Positions 18,286 through 28,199 of a stretch of 64,000 nt of DNA are shown here, one piece after another. The notes beneath the pieces were generated by a model. The model was not told the origin of the DNA and did not search any database. It was given only the letters and a program-made list of their open reading frames with translations. Within the stretch, counting starts at the first letter, position 1; every line of letters starts with the position of its first letter. Position numbers and translations under genes: made by a program. Source of the stretch: Aliivibrio sp. 1S175 (GTDB taxonomy: Bacteria; Pseudomonadota; Gammaproteobacteria; Enterobacterales; Vibrionaceae); contig NZ_MAJS01000006.1 of assembly GCF_001690985.1 (NCBI RefSeq), positions 268,145 to 332,144 on the forward strand, in the 5' to 3' direction.

Positions 18286-20868
18286 CTATTCCCCAAACTC
18301 ACAAAACACGTGACCATCGTCATCGATATTGAGAGATATATTACTTAGAGGTTCTTTTCGAGCTAATGCTAATAGAATCTGAGAGGAGAATGCTGGCTTT
18401 AATTGGTTATTAATAATGGCATCTATGTTTCTTGCACCGGTTTCGGTCAGCGTGCAACTTTTGGCAATGTGCTGAATTATATTTTCGTTATAAGTGAGTA
18501 GTATATGTTGTTTATCTAGTTGTATTTTAAGTTGTTCCAACCGAATAGTTACAAGATCTTCCATGCTTTCCATATCTAATGGGAAAAAGGGTACTACACT
18601 CATTCTGCCAACTAATGCGGGTTTAAAATATTGATTTAATGTTGGACGAATTGCTTTTGTGAGAGCCTCGACTGTTGGTTTTTCTTCTTGATTGCAAAGC
18701 GCTTCAATATGATCTGATGCAAGGTTAGACGTCATAATAATTAAGGTTTGTCTGAAGTTTATTTCACGACCTTCACCATCGTTTGCTGTACCTTTATCAA
18801 AAATTTGATAAAAAATATTCATCACTTCAGGGTCTGCTTTTTCGACTTCATCTAATAAAATAACGGAATAAGGTCTTTGACGGACAGCTTCGGTTAATAC
18901 TCCGCCTTCTCCATAACCGACATAACCAGGAGGAGAACCAATTAAACGAGATACGGTGTGTTTTTCTTGAAATTCAGACATGTTAATAGTAGTAAGAAAT
19001 TGCTCGCCCCCATACATTAGATCTGCAATTGCTTGTGCGGTTTGTGTTTTACCAACGCCGCTTGGGCCTACAAATAAAAACACACCGGTAGGCGCATTTG
19101 GATTATTTAAGCCAGCAGCTGTTGCTTGAATGGCTTTTTCTAAAGCAATAACCGCTTGATCTTGTCCCTTAATTTGTTCTTTAAGCTGCACTTTAATGCT
19201 CAATACTTGAGTTGCTTGCCCGCGCTCTAAGGTGCTCATTGGAATACCAGTCCAATGAGAGACGACTTCAGCTACAAGAGAAGGGCATGTTTCGTAATTA
19301 ACTAAAGAACCAGATTCTTGTGCCGTGAGAAGTTGTTGGTAAATGTTTTGTTGATTACACACTAACCGTTCTCGCTCTTTGTCATTAGAGGTGCGTGCTA
19401 TATCGATTCTTGATGTTAATAAAGCTTCAGCCAATTCTTTTTGGGTTAACCATTGCTGTTCTAAAACATTTGCTTCTAAGTGAGTATCTGCAAGTAGAGA
19501 TCTAAGATTAGAGATAAGTTTTACATCAATAGAGATCCCTGCTTGTTGATCTCTCACAACGCAATCGAGTTCACGCTGAGTGATTGCAATCTTATGTAAA
19601 AGGGCTTCGAGTGATTCAGGTTTTGCTTTGAGATTTATTTTTACTCTAGCGCAAGCGGTGTCCAGAAGATCTATCGCTTTATCTGGAAGTTGTCGACCAC
19701 TAATGTATCGAGCTGACAATTCAGCTGCGGCAATGATGGCATCATCTCGGACATACACACCGTGACTTTTTTCATAGCATTCAGCTAATCCACGCAAAAT
19801 AGTCACGGCTTGCTCAACGCTTGGTTCATTAACCTTCACTGGTTGGAATCGTCGAGCTAATGCGGGATCTTTTTCTATGTGTTTTTTATATTCTGACCAT
19901 GTGGTAGCTCCAATCGTACGAAGCTCTCCACGAGCAAGAGCCGGTTTTAATAGATTTGCTGCGTCATTACTCCCAGCTTGTCCACCAGCACCGATAAGAG
20001 TGTGAGCTTCATCAATGAAAAGTATGATAGGTGTTGTGCTTTCTTGTACGGCCTTAATTACTGAATTTAGACGACGTTCAAATTCACCCTTTATACTCGC
20101 TCCTGCTTGTAATAACCCTAAATCGAGAGAAAGTAGGGCGACATTTTCTAATAATTCAGGAACTTCACCATGTGCAATCTTCAGTGCCAAGCCTTCTACA
20201 AGTGCTGTTTTTCCGACTCCGGCTTCACCGACAATCATTGGGTTATTTTTACGACGGCGAGCTAAGATATCGATCATTTGCCTGATTTCACTGTCTCGGC
20301 ATAAGACTGGATCTATTTTATTTTCTTTGGCTAATTGAGTGTAATTTGTTGTGTAAGATTCAAGAGCACTTTGGTGTTCTTGATTTGTATTACTACTTTT
20401 TTCTGTTGAAGAAATTAAGCCTTCTACTTGTTGTTTTAACGATGTAACAGGTATCACACTTAATTCACGATAATAGGGGGTGTGGCCATATTTATTTGGG
20501 TGAGATAGCAACGTTAATAATAGGTTAGCAGCAAGAACTTCAGGTAATTGCATTTCTAATCTTGAATATAAATAGCTTTCTTGTAACCACTCAATTAAGG
20601 CAGTAGACAGTACGGGGTGATTACTTTCAGAAGCCGTACTTTTTCTACCGTGCTGTAATGCTTCAATTAAACGTTCAGTAGATACTTGATATTGCAGGCA
20701 GACTTTGTTCCAAAAACTTTGAGGGTTATTGAGGGCGGCTAGAATAAAGTCTTCACAAAGAACTTCGTTACCACCTCGAACTACGCAGAGTTGAGCTGCT
20801 TGTTCTAATGCTAAATGAGATTCTTTATCTAAGGTTTTTATAAGTTGAGATAATTCTACGTTAATCAT
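18286..20868 (-). CDS. tssH: T6SS sheath-recycling ATPase TssH (ClpV)
   Basis: An 860-residue ClpB/Hsp100-type double AAA+ ATPase that extracts contracted TssBC sheath. A Clp-N domain (about 1-150) binds TssC. The first ATPase has Walker A GEAGVGKT (214-221) and IDEAHTLIGAGG; the second has GPSGVGKT near 601-608. A coiled-coil middle domain lies between. It is distinguished from housekeeping ClpB by the divergent N-domain and location. The start overlaps the tssG stop by 4 bases. Confidence 0.95.
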   Translation of the reverse strand: MINVELSQLIKTLDKESHLALEQAAQLCVVRGGNEVLCEDFILAALNNPQSFWNKVCLQYQVSTERLIEALQHGRKSTASESNHPVLSTALIEWLQESYLYSRLEMQLPEVLAANLLLTLLSHPNKYGHTPYYRELSVIPVTSLKQQVEGLISSTEKSSNTNQEHQSALESYTTNYTQLAKENKIDPVLCRDSEIRQMIDILARRRKNNPMIVGEAGVGKTALVEGLALKIAHGEVPELLENVALLSLDLGLLQAGASIKGEFERRLNSVIKAVQESTTPIILFIDEAHTLIGAGGQAGSNDAANLLKPALARGELRTIGATTWSEYKKHIEKDPALARRFQPVKVNEPSVEQAVTILRGLAECYEKSHGVYVRDDAIIAAAELSARYISGRQLPDKAIDLLDTACARVKINLKAKPESLEALLHKIAITQRELDCVVRDQQAGISIDVKLISNLRSLLADTHLEANVLEQQWLTQKELAEALLTSRIDIARTSNDKERERLVCNQQNIYQQLLTAQESGSLVNYETCPSLVAEVVSHWTGIPMSTLERGQATQVLSIKVQLKEQIKGQDQAVIALEKAIQATAAGLNNPNAPTGVFLFVGPSGVGKTQTAQAIADLMYGGEQFLTTINMSEFQEKHTVSRLIGSPPGYVGYGEGGVLTEAVRQRPYSVILLDEVEKADPEVMNIFYQIFDKGTANDGEGREINFRQTLIIMTSNLASDHIEALCNQEEKPTVEALTKAIRPTLNQYFKPALVGRMSVVPFFPLDMESMEDLVTIRLEQLKIQLDKQHILLTYNENIIQHIAKSCTLTETGARNIDAIINNQLKPAFSSQILLALARKEPLSNISLNIDDDGHVFCEFGE

Positions 20869-21899
20869 GATGCTTTTCCTGAAAGTGTAATACGGCCTTC
20901 ATTTGCACTTGAACCTAGCCAACTCGTCCAACCTAAGCAGCATTCATTGCTGTCTGATAGTGTTAATGGACGGGGTTCTCCGTTTTTTAAATGAAGCTGA
21001 ATATCAAAGTCGAGTGGATCTTTAATGGTAAATTGAACCAATCTATTTAGCGTAATCCAATTCGGTTTATCGATTAAAAATGAATGAAAATGTTCCCAAG
21101 TTAACTGCGTAATATGGATTCGGAACTTGTTAGCACGGTCGGGGGCGCTATCACCTAACACCGAGCTAGTGGATAATGAAGCGTTTGCTTGTCCTAAAGC
21201 ACAGAGTTGTGTCGTTGGGATTTGGCAATGACGCAAAATACATTCCTCGATATAAATATCGGAATGTTGGAAGTAGTATCGTAATAACGCTTCAATGGTA
21301 TTTGCGGACCGAACTCGTTGACTAAGCAACCCTAAATAAGGGAAGAGTCGTGACCAGTTTATTGATTTATCTTCTCGAAGTTCTTCTTCTTTTAAGCCGA
21401 GTAATGCAAAAATATGTTGAGAGAAAGGGTCGTTAGCCCCCTCTCTAAACGCGGCATTGTAACGATATTTTTGCCATACGGTTCGGATAAGGCGATGAAG
21501 ACGATGGTGGAAAATATCTAAAAAAGGTTTCAGAATATTATTTTCATCTTGTAATAAATAATCATTGTAATAATGCGGTAAAGGCGAAGACGCCCCGATT
21601 AATGACAACATATTTAAGGACATGATAACTTTTGGTAAGCCATTACCATCGATGCAGATTGATATTGTTTGAATCTCTCGAGCGGCAAACCCTTGTGACG
21701 CATTCGCTATAAATTGAATGCGTTCATAAGCCTGATCATGAGAATAATCGTAATGTAGGCTTAATTGATGACATACATGATCTAACGCTTTCATTAAAGA
21801 TAAATGACCGATGAACTCAATGGAGATTTCCAGTGTTTCTACAAGAGAAGAGACCGGCGTTATTAGATTAGAGGTTGTTGCCCCATTCTTGGTTGCCAT
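20865..21899 (-). CDS. tssG: T6SS baseplate protein TssG
   Basis: A 344-residue TssG (VasB/ImpH family), part of the TssEFGK baseplate wedge on which the sheath polymerises. Cytoplasmic. The pattern FREGANDPFSQ and the following LFPYLGLLSQRVRSA are family-typical. The ATG at 21899 lies 37 bases inside the end of tssF and is preceded by a GGAG ribosome site, so the overlap is probably genuine. Confidence 0.93.
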   Translation of the reverse strand: MATKNGATTSNLITPVSSLVETLEISIEFIGHLSLMKALDHVCHQLSLHYDYSHDQAYERIQFIANASQGFAAREIQTISICIDGNGLPKVIMSLNMLSLIGASSPLPHYYNDYLLQDENNILKPFLDIFHHRLHRLIRTVWQKYRYNAAFREGANDPFSQHIFALLGLKEEELREDKSINWSRLFPYLGLLSQRVRSANTIEALLRYYFQHSDIYIEECILRHCQIPTTQLCALGQANASLSTSSVLGDSAPDRANKFRIHITQLTWEHFHSFLIDKPNWITLNRLVQFTIKDPLDFDIQLHLKNGEPRPLTLSDSNECCLGWTSWLGSSANEGRITLSGKAS

Positions 21900-23614
21900 G
21901 AATAGTCTCCTCCATCGGTACTTGTTACATTTAACTGATTAAATGAATTCATGCTCGTATAAAGAGAAAGAAATTCATTAATGACACTCGCAAATAAATA
22001 CAACTCACCTTCACATAAAAAGTTTTTACTATTGAGTTTTAAATGGGTATTCATTGCTCGGACAGGAGCACCTTGATAAAGCATATCGCTAGGTTTAGTT
22101 GTTATGTTTTCAATACCATCAATTAGTCTCTGGTGTTTTTTCCCTTTCGCATCATCCTGTTGGCCTGCAAAATCGTATGCAGATAAAATACGTTTAAAAG
22201 CTTCAGGTTTTGTTAATGATAGGTAGTTTAAAGACATATTAGAAATTAAAGACCACAAGCCATCTTTCTCAATTGGCGGTGTGTAGCAAGGTGTTACGGT
22301 GCGAATGTTAGTAAAGGTTACAGAACCTGCGGTTTGCGATGTCGTTTGGGTTATAGAATCAATAGCTAAACGTTGTGCTAAAGGACCATTACAAGCCGTT
22401 ACCCCAAGAGATACTGTTATGTTATTAGTAAATGTATACTGAGAACGAAATGATAAATAGGTATCAAAATGCCCAGTAACAATGTTCTTTTCTTGTCGGA
22501 TGCTGTAGTAATTTGAATGTTTATTTGAATCATTATGTTCAAAGGATTCGAAATGATAAAAATCAATACGTCCTTTCTGGCCAGGGTTCCAGCCATGAAC
22601 TTCTTCGATTGATAAAATAGTACTTTGATTATCGGTTAGTGATGCTGGTGTAATTTTATACTGGTCTTTACGATGTGTTAATAAGAGTGGTTGCGTGTCT
22701 GTTTTAAATGAATTGACAATAGGCGTGCAAAATAATTCTGGTTGTACACGATTAGCATAAAAAGGTTGCTGAGTAATATTAGCTAGTGTGAATTTGAGAT
22801 CGATATATTTACAACCTTCACTAAACGAAGCTGGCCAAACAGGCAACTCAGTTAAGTCAATGTAGTAATACTTTTCGGGATAACAAAAAAACTCTTGTAT
22901 GTGACGATAACCTTCAAAAGTATTGAGTGGGTAATCGAATAGGTTTTGTTCAGTGGAAAAACCTACAGCTTGAATACTCTCTATTGGGAAAGTACCTCGG
23001 TTAATAATATCTTGTTCATTATTTAATGCACAAAATTCAGCTTGAGTGGTTGCAGATCTTAGGGCCATTATTAAAGAAAGGCAGCTTGCTTTATCACCAT
23101 TAAAATGGACTTTCAGTTTTGACATATCTAATGAGTGAAGATGAACACCAGACGACAGCTCTAGTCTAAGTTGATATATCCCCCCATGACCATTTGCAGT
23201 AAAAGATGAAGATTCCATAGAAATAGGATATATATCAATGTCATAACAGGTTTTGAATTGACATTGAATACCATCAATAGACTGGCTTAATACCTCCGTC
23301 CCTTTAGCTATGTGTGTTTTTTGAGTTAATTCACTAGCCGGAGTAAACTTTAATGTACTCATTGCAGGGATAGCTTGAACATAATTAGGCCAAAGTAACC
23401 GCATTAGTGAATGAGTTAATTCTGGTAATTGATTATCTAAGCGCTGATGTAGGCGTCCGACTAAAAAAGCAAAACCTTCAAATAAGCGCTCAATATCAGG
23501 GTCAAGACCTTCTTGACCAAGAAAAGGGGCTAAGGCGGGATTTTCTTCCGAAAAAGATTTACCTAGCTCTCGTAGAGCAACTAGCTCAGATTGGTAATAT
23601 TGATTAAAACTCAT
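21863..23614 (-). CDS. tssF: T6SS baseplate protein TssF
   Basis: A 583-residue TssF (VasA/ImpG family). The N-terminus (FNQYYQSELVALRELGKSF, then PALAPFLG and DPDIERLFEGFAFL) is the classic family signature. It forms the core of the baseplate with TssG and TssE. Cytoplasmic, normal length. It starts within the last codons of tssE (4-base overlap), giving a coupled E-F-G block. Confidence 0.95.
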   Translation of the reverse strand: MSFNQYYQSELVALRELGKSFSEENPALAPFLGQEGLDPDIERLFEGFAFLVGRLHQRLDNQLPELTHSLMRLLWPNYVQAIPAMSTLKFTPASELTQKTHIAKGTEVLSQSIDGIQCQFKTCYDIDIYPISMESSSFTANGHGGIYQLRLELSSGVHLHSLDMSKLKVHFNGDKASCLSLIMALRSATTQAEFCALNNEQDIINRGTFPIESIQAVGFSTEQNLFDYPLNTFEGYRHIQEFFCYPEKYYYIDLTELPVWPASFSEGCKYIDLKFTLANITQQPFYANRVQPELFCTPIVNSFKTDTQPLLLTHRKDQYKITPASLTDNQSTILSIEEVHGWNPGQKGRIDFYHFESFEHNDSNKHSNYYSIRQEKNIVTGHFDTYLSFRSQYTFTNNITVSLGVTACNGPLAQRLAIDSITQTTSQTAGSVTFTNIRTVTPCYTPPIEKDGLWSLISNMSLNYLSLTKPEAFKRILSAYDFAGQQDDAKGKKHQRLIDGIENITTKPSDMLYQGAPVRAMNTHLKLNSKNFLCEGELYLFASVINEFLSLYTSMNSFNQLNVTSTDGGDYSWQPRMGQQPLI

Positions 23615-24036
23615 GCAGCACCTTGCATATTTCTATTAGCTGATTGTTGTCCGCTAGTTTTTGCATGAGTTGTAAATGAGATAGGAACACTCTGGCCATT
23701 CAATATGACGTCACCTTGAACATCAAAATAAAGGTGAAGAGGGCTATAAATATCACCTAGATAATTGACTTTAATATTCGTAAGACGGGTTTCATAACAC
23801 TGAATCACTCGCTCTACCTCTCTTTTTACATGAATGATCGCATCGTGAGGAGTCATGTGAGACATATTAAGATCTGGTAAACCTAAGTCAGGACAAATAA
23901 GAGCGTCTCCTTGTCTGGTTGATAGCAATTGCGAGACATGAGATCGAATTGATTCCGTTATGTCACTAGGCTTAACAACAGCATTGTTCCGTGTTATTCC
24001 TGTTAATAGCCGTTCAAATAATCGTTGTGCAGCCAT
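23611..24036 (-). CDS. tssE: T6SS baseplate protein TssE (gp25-like)
   Basis: A 141-residue gp25/lysozyme-fold protein without lysozyme activity, homologous to phage T4 gp25, that initiates sheath assembly. The N-terminal RLFERLL and the middle PDLGLPDLN are characteristic. It lies 110 bases downstream of tssC, the largest gap inside the cluster, filled by two hairpins. Confidence 0.92.
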   Translation of the reverse strand: MAAQRLFERLLTGITRNNAVVKPSDITESIRSHVSQLLSTRQGDALICPDLGLPDLNMSHMTPHDAIIHVKREVERVIQCYETRLTNIKVNYLGDIYSPLHLYFDVQGDVILNGQSVPISFTTHAKTSGQQSANRNMQGAA

Positions 24037-24085
24037 GTTTTGTTAGTCCCTTAAATATACCGTTCGAGAAAATAGGATCGTGATT

Positions 24086-24134
24086 ATGTTTTGTAAAACA
24101 TCTGCGCTGACGTCATTATTGGAGTCAACGCAGA
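24086..24134. promoter_or_regulatory. Two adjacent hairpins between tssC and tssE
   Basis: A 16-bp palindrome (ATGTTTTGTAAAACAT, 24086-24101) directly adjoins a larger stem with arms 24101-24111 (TCTGCGCTGAC) and 24124-24134, one internal mismatch. No strong T-run follows in the direction of transcription, so partial termination or 3' protection of the tssBC message is more likely than full termination. Confidence 0.5.
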
Positions 24135-24146
24135 GTGGAGTAAGCA

Positions 24147-25622
24147 TTACTCTTGGTCTAACTTGCCAACTAATGAGAGCGTAAAGTCTGACCCCATATA
24201 TTTAAAGTGGGGGCGAACTGATAGGTTAACTCTGTACCAACCAGGGCTTCCTTCTACATCGCAAACTTCAATGTTTGCCGCACGAAGAGGGCGTCGACTA
24301 CGAACCTCTGCGGGTGGATTTTCTTGGTCTGCGATGTATTGTCTTATCCAAGAATTTAATTCTTGCTCTAAATCGGTTCTTTCTTTCCAACTACCAATTT
24401 GTTCACGCTGTAATACTTTTATGTAATGTGCAAGGCGACTGATGATAAAGATATAAGGAAGTTGCGTACCTAAGCGATAATTAAGTTCCTTATTTCTTCC
24501 TTCTTCACTGTTACCAAAAAACTTTGTTTTTTGAACTGAATTTGCAGAGAAAAACGCTGCATTATCAGAGCCTTTACGCATGGTTAAAGCGATAAAGCCT
24601 TCTTCGGCTAACTCATATTCACGACGGTCTGAAACGAGTACTTCTGTTGGGATTTTTGTTTCAATATCACCCATACTTTCAAAATGATGTAGAGGTAAAT
24701 CTTCAACAGCCCCACCAGATTGTGGACCAATGATATTTGGACACCAACGGAAGTTAGCAAAACTTTCTGTAATACGAGTCGCCATTGTGAAAGCAGTATT
24801 ACCCCATAAATAATCTTCATGAGTGGCAGAAACATTTTCATGATAATTAAATGTTTTGACTGGATTATCTTCAGGGTCGTAAGGTTGACGTAGCAGGAAT
24901 CTTGGTAGGGTTAAACCTACAAAGCGAGAATCTTCTTGTTCACGGAATTTTTGCCATTTTGTATATTGTGGACTCTCAAAATGGTCGTTTAAATCTTTGA
25001 GGTCAGGTAAGCCTTCGAAAGAGTCTAGACCGAAAAATTTAGGACCAGCAGCAGAAATAAACGGCGCATGAGCCATGGCTGCTACAGACGCCAAATTTTG
25101 AAGGTTTTTAATATCGGGAGCAGAAGGACCAAAGTGGTAATTACCAATAATAGCACCAACCGGTTGGCCACCAAATGTACCAAATTCGTTAGTATAAACA
25201 TGCTTATACAAACCAGATTGGGTAATATCTGAGGCATCTTCAAAATCCTCTAATAAATCATTTTTTGAAATACTAATAACTTCAATTTTAATGTTTTCAC
25301 GGAAATCAGTTCTATCAACGAGTAATTTTAAGCCACGCCATGCTGATTCTAATTGTTGAAATGATTCATGGTGTAAAATTTCATCAACTTGCTTACTTAA
25401 TTGTTGATCAATTTCAGTGATCATTTTATCGATTAATGCTTTTTTTACAGGCTCTTCTTGGTTTTTTGGTTTTAATAGCTCTTCAATAAAAGCACTGACG
25501 CCGCGTTTAGCAATGCCATAGGTTTCATCTTCTGGTGTTAAATTGGTTTGAGCAACGATTTGGTCAAGAAGGCCAACCGTGATTTCAGGTTGAACTTCTT
25601 GTACTGCGCTTATATCGGACAT
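24147..25622 (-). CDS. tssC: T6SS sheath large subunit TssC (VipB)
   Basis: A 491-residue TssC/VipB. It co-assembles with TssB into the contractile sheath around the Hcp tube. Family-typical stretches include LESAWRGLKLLVDRTDF, DAPDIKNL-like APDIKNLQNLASVA, and the C-terminal RPHFKYMG. Cytoplasmic. It starts 3 bases after tssB ends and is followed by a hairpin-containing gap. Sheath subunits are needed in large excess over baseplate proteins, which would explain processing at that gap. Confidence 0.96.
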   Translation of the reverse strand: MSDISAVQEVQPEITVGLLDQIVAQTNLTPEDETYGIAKRGVSAFIEELLKPKNQEEPVKKALIDKMITEIDQQLSKQVDEILHHESFQQLESAWRGLKLLVDRTDFRENIKIEVISISKNDLLEDFEDASDITQSGLYKHVYTNEFGTFGGQPVGAIIGNYHFGPSAPDIKNLQNLASVAAMAHAPFISAAGPKFFGLDSFEGLPDLKDLNDHFESPQYTKWQKFREQEDSRFVGLTLPRFLLRQPYDPEDNPVKTFNYHENVSATHEDYLWGNTAFTMATRITESFANFRWCPNIIGPQSGGAVEDLPLHHFESMGDIETKIPTEVLVSDRREYELAEEGFIALTMRKGSDNAAFFSANSVQKTKFFGNSEEGRNKELNYRLGTQLPYIFIISRLAHYIKVLQREQIGSWKERTDLEQELNSWIRQYIADQENPPAEVRSRRPLRAANIEVCDVEGSPGWYRVNLSVRPHFKYMGSDFTLSLVGKLDQE

Positions 25623-25625
25623 TGA

Positions 25626-26123
25626 TTATTCCTTTTCCTTTGTTAAACCTAATTCGCTCAGTAGCTTTTCTCGTGCATTTTCATCAACGAGAGCGTCTTC
25701 AATTGCTTTTCTAAATGAAGGTGCATTTCCTAGTGGACCTTTTAAAGAGACTAAAGCTTCACGCAAATCCATCAGACCTTTTAGTTCAGGCACTTGCTCA
25801 ACGATACTTGCAGGATCAAAGTCATTGATTTTTTTGAATGAAAGATCGACAGAAATTTTCTCAGGCCCTTCGCCATCTTGGAGTTGGTTTTTTACACCAA
25901 AAGAGATGTTTAGGTTCTGTTTTTCAATGACATCGTTAAAGTTGCTTTTATCCACATTGAATGGCTTTCTGTCTTCAAGTTGACGATCGTCTTGTTGGAG
26001 AGTGAAATCACCAAGTACCATCACTTTAAGTGGCAATTCAAGTTCTTCAGTTGAATCAGACTTTGCAGGTTTGAATGTCACATTTACACGCTCTTTTGGC
26101 GCGACAGATCCATCTTTTGACAT
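25626..26123 (-). CDS. tssB: T6SS sheath small subunit TssB (VipA)
   Basis: A 165-residue TssB/VipA. Motifs RVNVTFKP near the N-terminus, LPLKVMVLGDFT and NISFGVKNQL are characteristic. It forms the sheath heterodimer with TssC. Located 48 bases downstream of tssA and 3 bases before tssC. Normal length. Confidence 0.95.
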   Translation of the reverse strand: MSKDGSVAPKERVNVTFKPAKSDSTEELELPLKVMVLGDFTLQQDDRQLEDRKPFNVDKSNFNDVIEKQNLNISFGVKNQLQDGEGPEKISVDLSFKKINDFDPASIVEQVPELKGLMDLREALVSLKGPLGNAPSFRKAIEDALVDENAREKLLSELGLTKEKE

Positions 26124-26171
26124 GGGGGCTCCTAGATTTTCAATTTAAGAACAGTTCATTATATAAACTGT

Positions 26172-27722
26172 TTAGTCATTAATTACTCGTATTGGGTTTA
26201 GGCAACAGAGTCGTTCACGTAAAGTCGTTATGAGTTGAGTATCTTGTTTTTTTACAGGTAGCTTGCTTTGACACGAAAGCCAGAGATCTAATAGACGTTC
26301 TTCAAGCAAAGGATCCCAGTGTTTTAATACAGAATGTGAGTATTGGGTATCAAGCCACTTAAGAAGAGGACTTGCTAACTCGTACTTCTTTGCTTGTAAT
26401 AACAAGGTTGCCTGTGAAAATTGCCAAAAAAAGGCTTCACGAGCAGAGCGTGATTGATGGTGGCCTGTAATAAGAGGCTGGAGTACGTCACTTAAAGGTT
26501 CTTGTTTCAATAAAGTAAGAGCTTCTCTTAATACAAGGTCCCATTCACTTGTTGTATTGCTTTCAACAAAGTGCGGTGTGGATTTTGTTGGGGGATTATG
26601 TTGAAGGCAGTTTTGCTCAATCCATGCTTGCGTATCAGGTTTTGCAAATTCAGAATTATCATCAAATTTTAGTGAAGTGATGCCAGGTGTTTTTTTCATA
26701 AGTAAAGAAAGTTGATCAACAATAGATTGAGCTGCTTCATGATGATTTAATTCGATTAAACTTTCCCATGCCATGAAATGGCCATCTAGCCAGAATGGAG
26801 ATTTAGATAAACTCTCTTCAAGTTCAATGAGTAAACTCGCGTAGTTGGCCTCACTCTTTAATTGCTGAAAATGCTGCTGTCTAGCGAGAGGTACCGGCTT
26901 GAGCATGGTGACATTATCACCATCACTCGATGGAGCTTGAGTAATATTTAGCCAGGTTAGAGTACGGTTTAATTGATATGCTTTTTCATCATTTGTTTTT
27001 TGATTAAGCCAATATTTTGAAAGGCTGCGTGCTACATCCTGTAAATGACGTAATGCTTTATTTGCATTACGATCATCTGTTATTTCGTCTTGAGAAAATG
27101 AAAGGTTAGTGCTTGTATTTATAGATTTAATACTATTATTGGTGATTGTATTTATTTGTTCGCTTGGTACTGATTCTTTCCCTGATGTTAATCTTTTTTT
27201 ATGCTTTTTAACTTGATTTATTAATAGGGTGACATTATCTGTTTGTGAATCAAAATTAGAGGTAATTGAGTTTTCTAATTTTAATAAAATGTCAGTTAAA
27301 CTATCAATAATTTCAATGTCGACTATATTGTCAATGATGTCCTTTGTTTCTTTATTAATATGAGTGATTATTTTGTTAATCGATGAATATTGTTGTTTTT
27401 TTCTTTTTGGATAGATATCACTTTTATATTTAATGATAAAGTTGTGAATTGTTGATAAAAACTCAATAAACGTCACTGAAGATGGGACGTGTTTAAAAGA
27501 GAGTAGTAACCAATAAATAATCCTATAATCTTTACTTTTAATGGTTAGTAAATTCAATGAATTAGAGTGAACACTGTGCCAGTCCGTTTTGCTTGTAGCA
27601 AACAGATCGATAGCTTTATTGATTTCGATTTCAATAGTTTCAAACTCAGGCTCATAAGTAAGATCTATGCCTAAGCGATCCTCTTCTGATATATCAGAGA
27701 GAATTTCATTATAAGAATACAT
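26172..27722 (-). CDS. tssA: T6SS assembly protein TssA (ImpA/VasJ-type)
   Basis: A 516-residue protein with an N-terminal ImpA-like domain (about 20-150) and a C-terminal VasJ-type helical domain with tryptophan-rich stretches (about 380-510). TssA coordinates tube and sheath polymerisation. It is first in the cluster. The ATG at 27722 is chosen because AGGG sits 5 bases upstream; a TTG at 27743 would add 7 residues without a better site. Which TssA class it belongs to cannot be settled by eye. Confidence 0.85.
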   Translation of the reverse strand: MYSYNEILSDISEEDRLGIDLTYEPEFETIEIEINKAIDLFATSKTDWHSVHSNSLNLLTIKSKDYRIIYWLLLSFKHVPSSVTFIEFLSTIHNFIIKYKSDIYPKRKKQQYSSINKIITHINKETKDIIDNIVDIEIIDSLTDILLKLENSITSNFDSQTDNVTLLINQVKKHKKRLTSGKESVPSEQINTITNNSIKSINTSTNLSFSQDEITDDRNANKALRHLQDVARSLSKYWLNQKTNDEKAYQLNRTLTWLNITQAPSSDGDNVTMLKPVPLARQQHFQQLKSEANYASLLIELEESLSKSPFWLDGHFMAWESLIELNHHEAAQSIVDQLSLLMKKTPGITSLKFDDNSEFAKPDTQAWIEQNCLQHNPPTKSTPHFVESNTTSEWDLVLREALTLLKQEPLSDVLQPLITGHHQSRSAREAFFWQFSQATLLLQAKKYELASPLLKWLDTQYSHSVLKHWDPLLEERLLDLWLSCQSKLPVKKQDTQLITTLRERLCCLNPIRVIND

Positions 27723-27917
27723 ATTTACCCTAGCTAATATCAATCGATGTAAGCATTAAATAGCTTTTTATCAATATTGATATGGTGACATTATAATTAT
27801 TTATTACTGATTTGATTGTTATTATCAATCTATTTATAAGTAAATATTAAATGGATAAAATGAAATAATAAAGAGGAATAATTCGTGGTTAAATTAATTG
27901 AGAAATAGATCTAAGTT

Positions 27918-27952
27918 TTATGCAAATAAGTCAAATAGATTTATTTGCATAA
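27918..27952. repeat. Perfect 12-bp inverted repeat upstream of the T6SS cluster
   Basis: TTATGCAAATAA (27918-27929) and its exact complement (27941-27952) are separated by 11 bases. It lies between ybaM (ends 27996, same strand) and tssA, in an AT-rich 273-base gap. It may end the priC-ybaM transcript or be an operator for tssA. The T-tract after it is poor. Confidence 0.5.
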
Positions 27953-27995
27953 GAATTAATTTAAAAACAGCTGTCTCATTGGTGAGTCGTTTGTC

Positions 27996-28199
27996 TTATT
28001 TTTTCTTGTAATCATTAAGGACAATTTCAAGTGCGCTAATTGCTGTCTGTTTATCAACATTATTATTCTCTAGCAAATAGATTAAATCTACAGCTAGTTT
28101 TATGTCGTCAGGAGCGTGATCAAGAGGACTATTATTTTCTATTTCAATAATGGTTTCTGTGTTATCTGTGTTCTCAGAAAGTTTAGATTGATTAGTCAT
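27996..28199 (-). CDS. ybaM: YbaM-like DUF2496 protein
   Basis: A 67-residue acidic protein whose second half (PLDHAPDDIKLAVDLIYLLENN and a Lys-rich end) matches the small YbaM/DUF2496 family. The family has no established function. As in E. coli, it follows priC, here with an 8-base overlap. The N-terminal 25 residues are low-complexity and Glu/Asn/Thr-rich, longer than in E. coli (53 residues). Confidence 0.75.
   Translation of the reverse strand: MTNQSKLSENTDNTETIIEIENNSPLDHAPDDIKLAVDLIYLLENNNVDKQTAISALEIVLNDYKKK

Noticed and set aside
27723-27995. Sigma-54 promoter for tssA
   Set aside because: No GG/GC pair with the required spacing was found on the tssA strand.
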